A stretch of 5,582 nucleotides of DNA from Chloroflexota bacterium (GTDB lineage Bacteria; Chloroflexota; UBA11872; VXNJ01): the NCBI GenBank assembly GCA_026708165.1, contig JAPOVO010000183.1:1-5582 (forward strand), read 5' to 3'. Of the stretch, positions 4,743 through 5,582 are shown one piece after another. The translations under genes were made by a program, and so were the position numbers. How positions within the stretch are numbered: the first letter of the stretch is position 1; each line of letters begins with the position of its first letter. The notes under the pieces are model-generated. The model was not told the DNA's origin, ran no database searches, and was given only the letters and a program-made list of their open reading frames with translations.

Positions 4743-5582
4743 GAAGAGAGGCGCTCCGTTCGATCCGCGCCGGCTGGGTGACCGTCGCCGTCCGGAAAAC
4801 GTAGTGGGAAACATGTTTATAGGGGACCACGTGGCGAGGGAAGGATTTACCGAAATCCGGGTCTTTGGGGTCGGCGGAGCCGGCAACAACGCGATCAACC
4901 GCATGGTCGACGCCGGGTTGTCAGGCGTCGATTTCGTAGCGGTGAACAGCGACGCGCAAGACCTCGCCCGGTGCAGCGCGACTCACAAGGTAGCTATCGG
5001 CGACCGCACGGTTCGCCGCCTCGGAGCGGGGGGCGACCCCTTGCTCGGGGAACGCGCGGCGATGGAAAGTCAGTCCGATCTGGAAGCGGCGGTGGCCGGG
5101 GCGGAGATGGTCTTCGTCACAGCCGGAATGGGGGGCGGGACCGGCACGGGCGCCGCGCCTGTGATAGCAGAACTCGCGATGGAAGCCGGGGCCTTGACGG
5201 TGGCCATCGTGACCACGCCCTTTATGTTCGAAGGGTCTCGCCGGCGGACCAACGCCGAGATGGGAGTCGAAGCGCTGGCCGCGAACGTCGACGCTATCGT
5301 CGTCGTCAACAACGACCGGCTTCTCGGCACCGTACACAAAAAGACGACCATGGCCGACGCGTTCGTACAAGCCGACGGCATGCTGCTAAGCGGCGTGCGC
5401 GGAGTGACGGACCTGATAACCAACGTCGGTCTGGTCAACGTTGATTTCGCGGACATAAGGAGCATCGTCAAAAACGCCGGATCGGCGCTGCTCGGCGTCG
5501 GATCGGCCTCGGGCGAATCGCGAGCCAGCACGGCTCTGGAAGAGGCGATCCGGTCACCGCTGATCGAGACGACGCTCGACGG
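4735..5582 (+). CDS. ftsZ: Cell division tubulin homologue FtsZ (C-terminus cut by window edge)
   Basis: FtsZ polymerises with GTP into the ring that drives bacterial cell division. About 282 residues are present. Motifs in order: FGVGGAGNNAINRM (44-57), VNSDAQ (70-75), LGAGGDP (96-102), the tubulin signature GGGTGTG (133-139), FMFEGSRRR (163-171), NNDRLL (192-197), and the T7 synergy loop NVDFADI (235-241) that supplies the catalytic acids Asp237 and Asp240 to the next subunit. GTPase residues are intact. The rest of the C-terminal domain, linker and C-terminal peptide are beyond the edge. The GTG start at 4735 gives about 40 residues before the globular domain, longer than usual, with a basic stretch (R12-R13, R17-R19); an ATG at 4813 would remove 26 of them. 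The strong GGAGGT favours the GTG. It overlaps parA by 8 bp in another frame. Small deviations: Ser for Thr in NTDAQ, Thr for Lys before PF, Asn for Pro in PNDRL. Confidence 0.95.
   Translation, partial: MPEKRGAPFDPRRLGDRRRPENVVGNMFIGDHVAREGFTEIRVFGVGGAGNNAINRMVDAGLSGVDFVAVNSDAQDLARCSATHKVAIGDRTVRRLGAGGDPLLGERAAMESQSDLEAAVAGAEMVFVTAGMGGGTGTGAAPVIAELAMEAGALTVAIVTTPFMFEGSRRRTNAEMGVEALAANVDAIVVVNNDRLLGTVHKKTTMADAFVQADGMLLSGVRGVTDLITNVGLVNVDFADIRSIVKNAGSALLGVGSASGESRASTALEEAIRSPLIETTLD

Noticed and set aside
4921..5531. Long open frames on both strands across the FtsZ region
   Set aside because: Only the plus-strand frame from 4735 carries the tubulin signature and T7 loop; the rest are shadows.

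Overview
The window is ordinary bacterial chromosome, GC-rich (roughly 60% or more by eye), with six protein genes and no RNA gene, insertion sequence or CRISPR array. Four of the six genes start with GTG. The set of genes (1B-type dihydroorotate dehydrogenase, a degenerate YchF-like protein, Soj-type ParA directly before FtsZ) would suit a Chloroflexota/Dehalococcoidia-like bacterium. That placement rests on general resemblance only and is tentative.

Layout. Positions 1-938 (minus) hold the N-terminal part of ComEC, the DNA-uptake channel, which runs off the left edge. Immediately upstream of it, at 979-1518 (minus), is ComEA, the DNA-binding receptor; the two form a natural-competence operon. 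A 187-bp divergent spacer (1519-1705) contains a perfect 17-bp palindrome and a second inverted repeat. At 1706-2782 (plus) lies a YchF/OLA1-family protein whose nucleotide-binding motifs are eroded. It converges, with only 12 bp between, on pyrD (2795-3805, minus), the catalytic subunit of class 1B dihydroorotate dehydrogenase. A second divergent spacer (3806-3980) is AT-rich for this genome (about 47% GC by hand count, about 40% in its core) and carries several perfect palindromes. From it runs the plus-strand operon parA (3981-4742) and ftsZ (from 4735, cut by the right edge); these two overlap by 8 bp, and a strong Shine-Dalgarno for ftsZ lies inside the end of parA.

Functionally the window joins three modules: DNA uptake (comEA-comEC), pyrimidine synthesis (pyrD), and chromosome segregation/cell division (parA-ftsZ), plus the YchF-like protein of unknown present role. 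No wholly new system is evident. The points most worth following are the YchF-like protein with a rebuilt P-loop, the translationally coupled parA-ftsZ pair with no parB between or beside them in the window, the palindrome-rich pyrD/parA control region with a hairpin that displays the parA ribosome-binding site, and an apparent reading-frame disturbance in comEC at the left edge.
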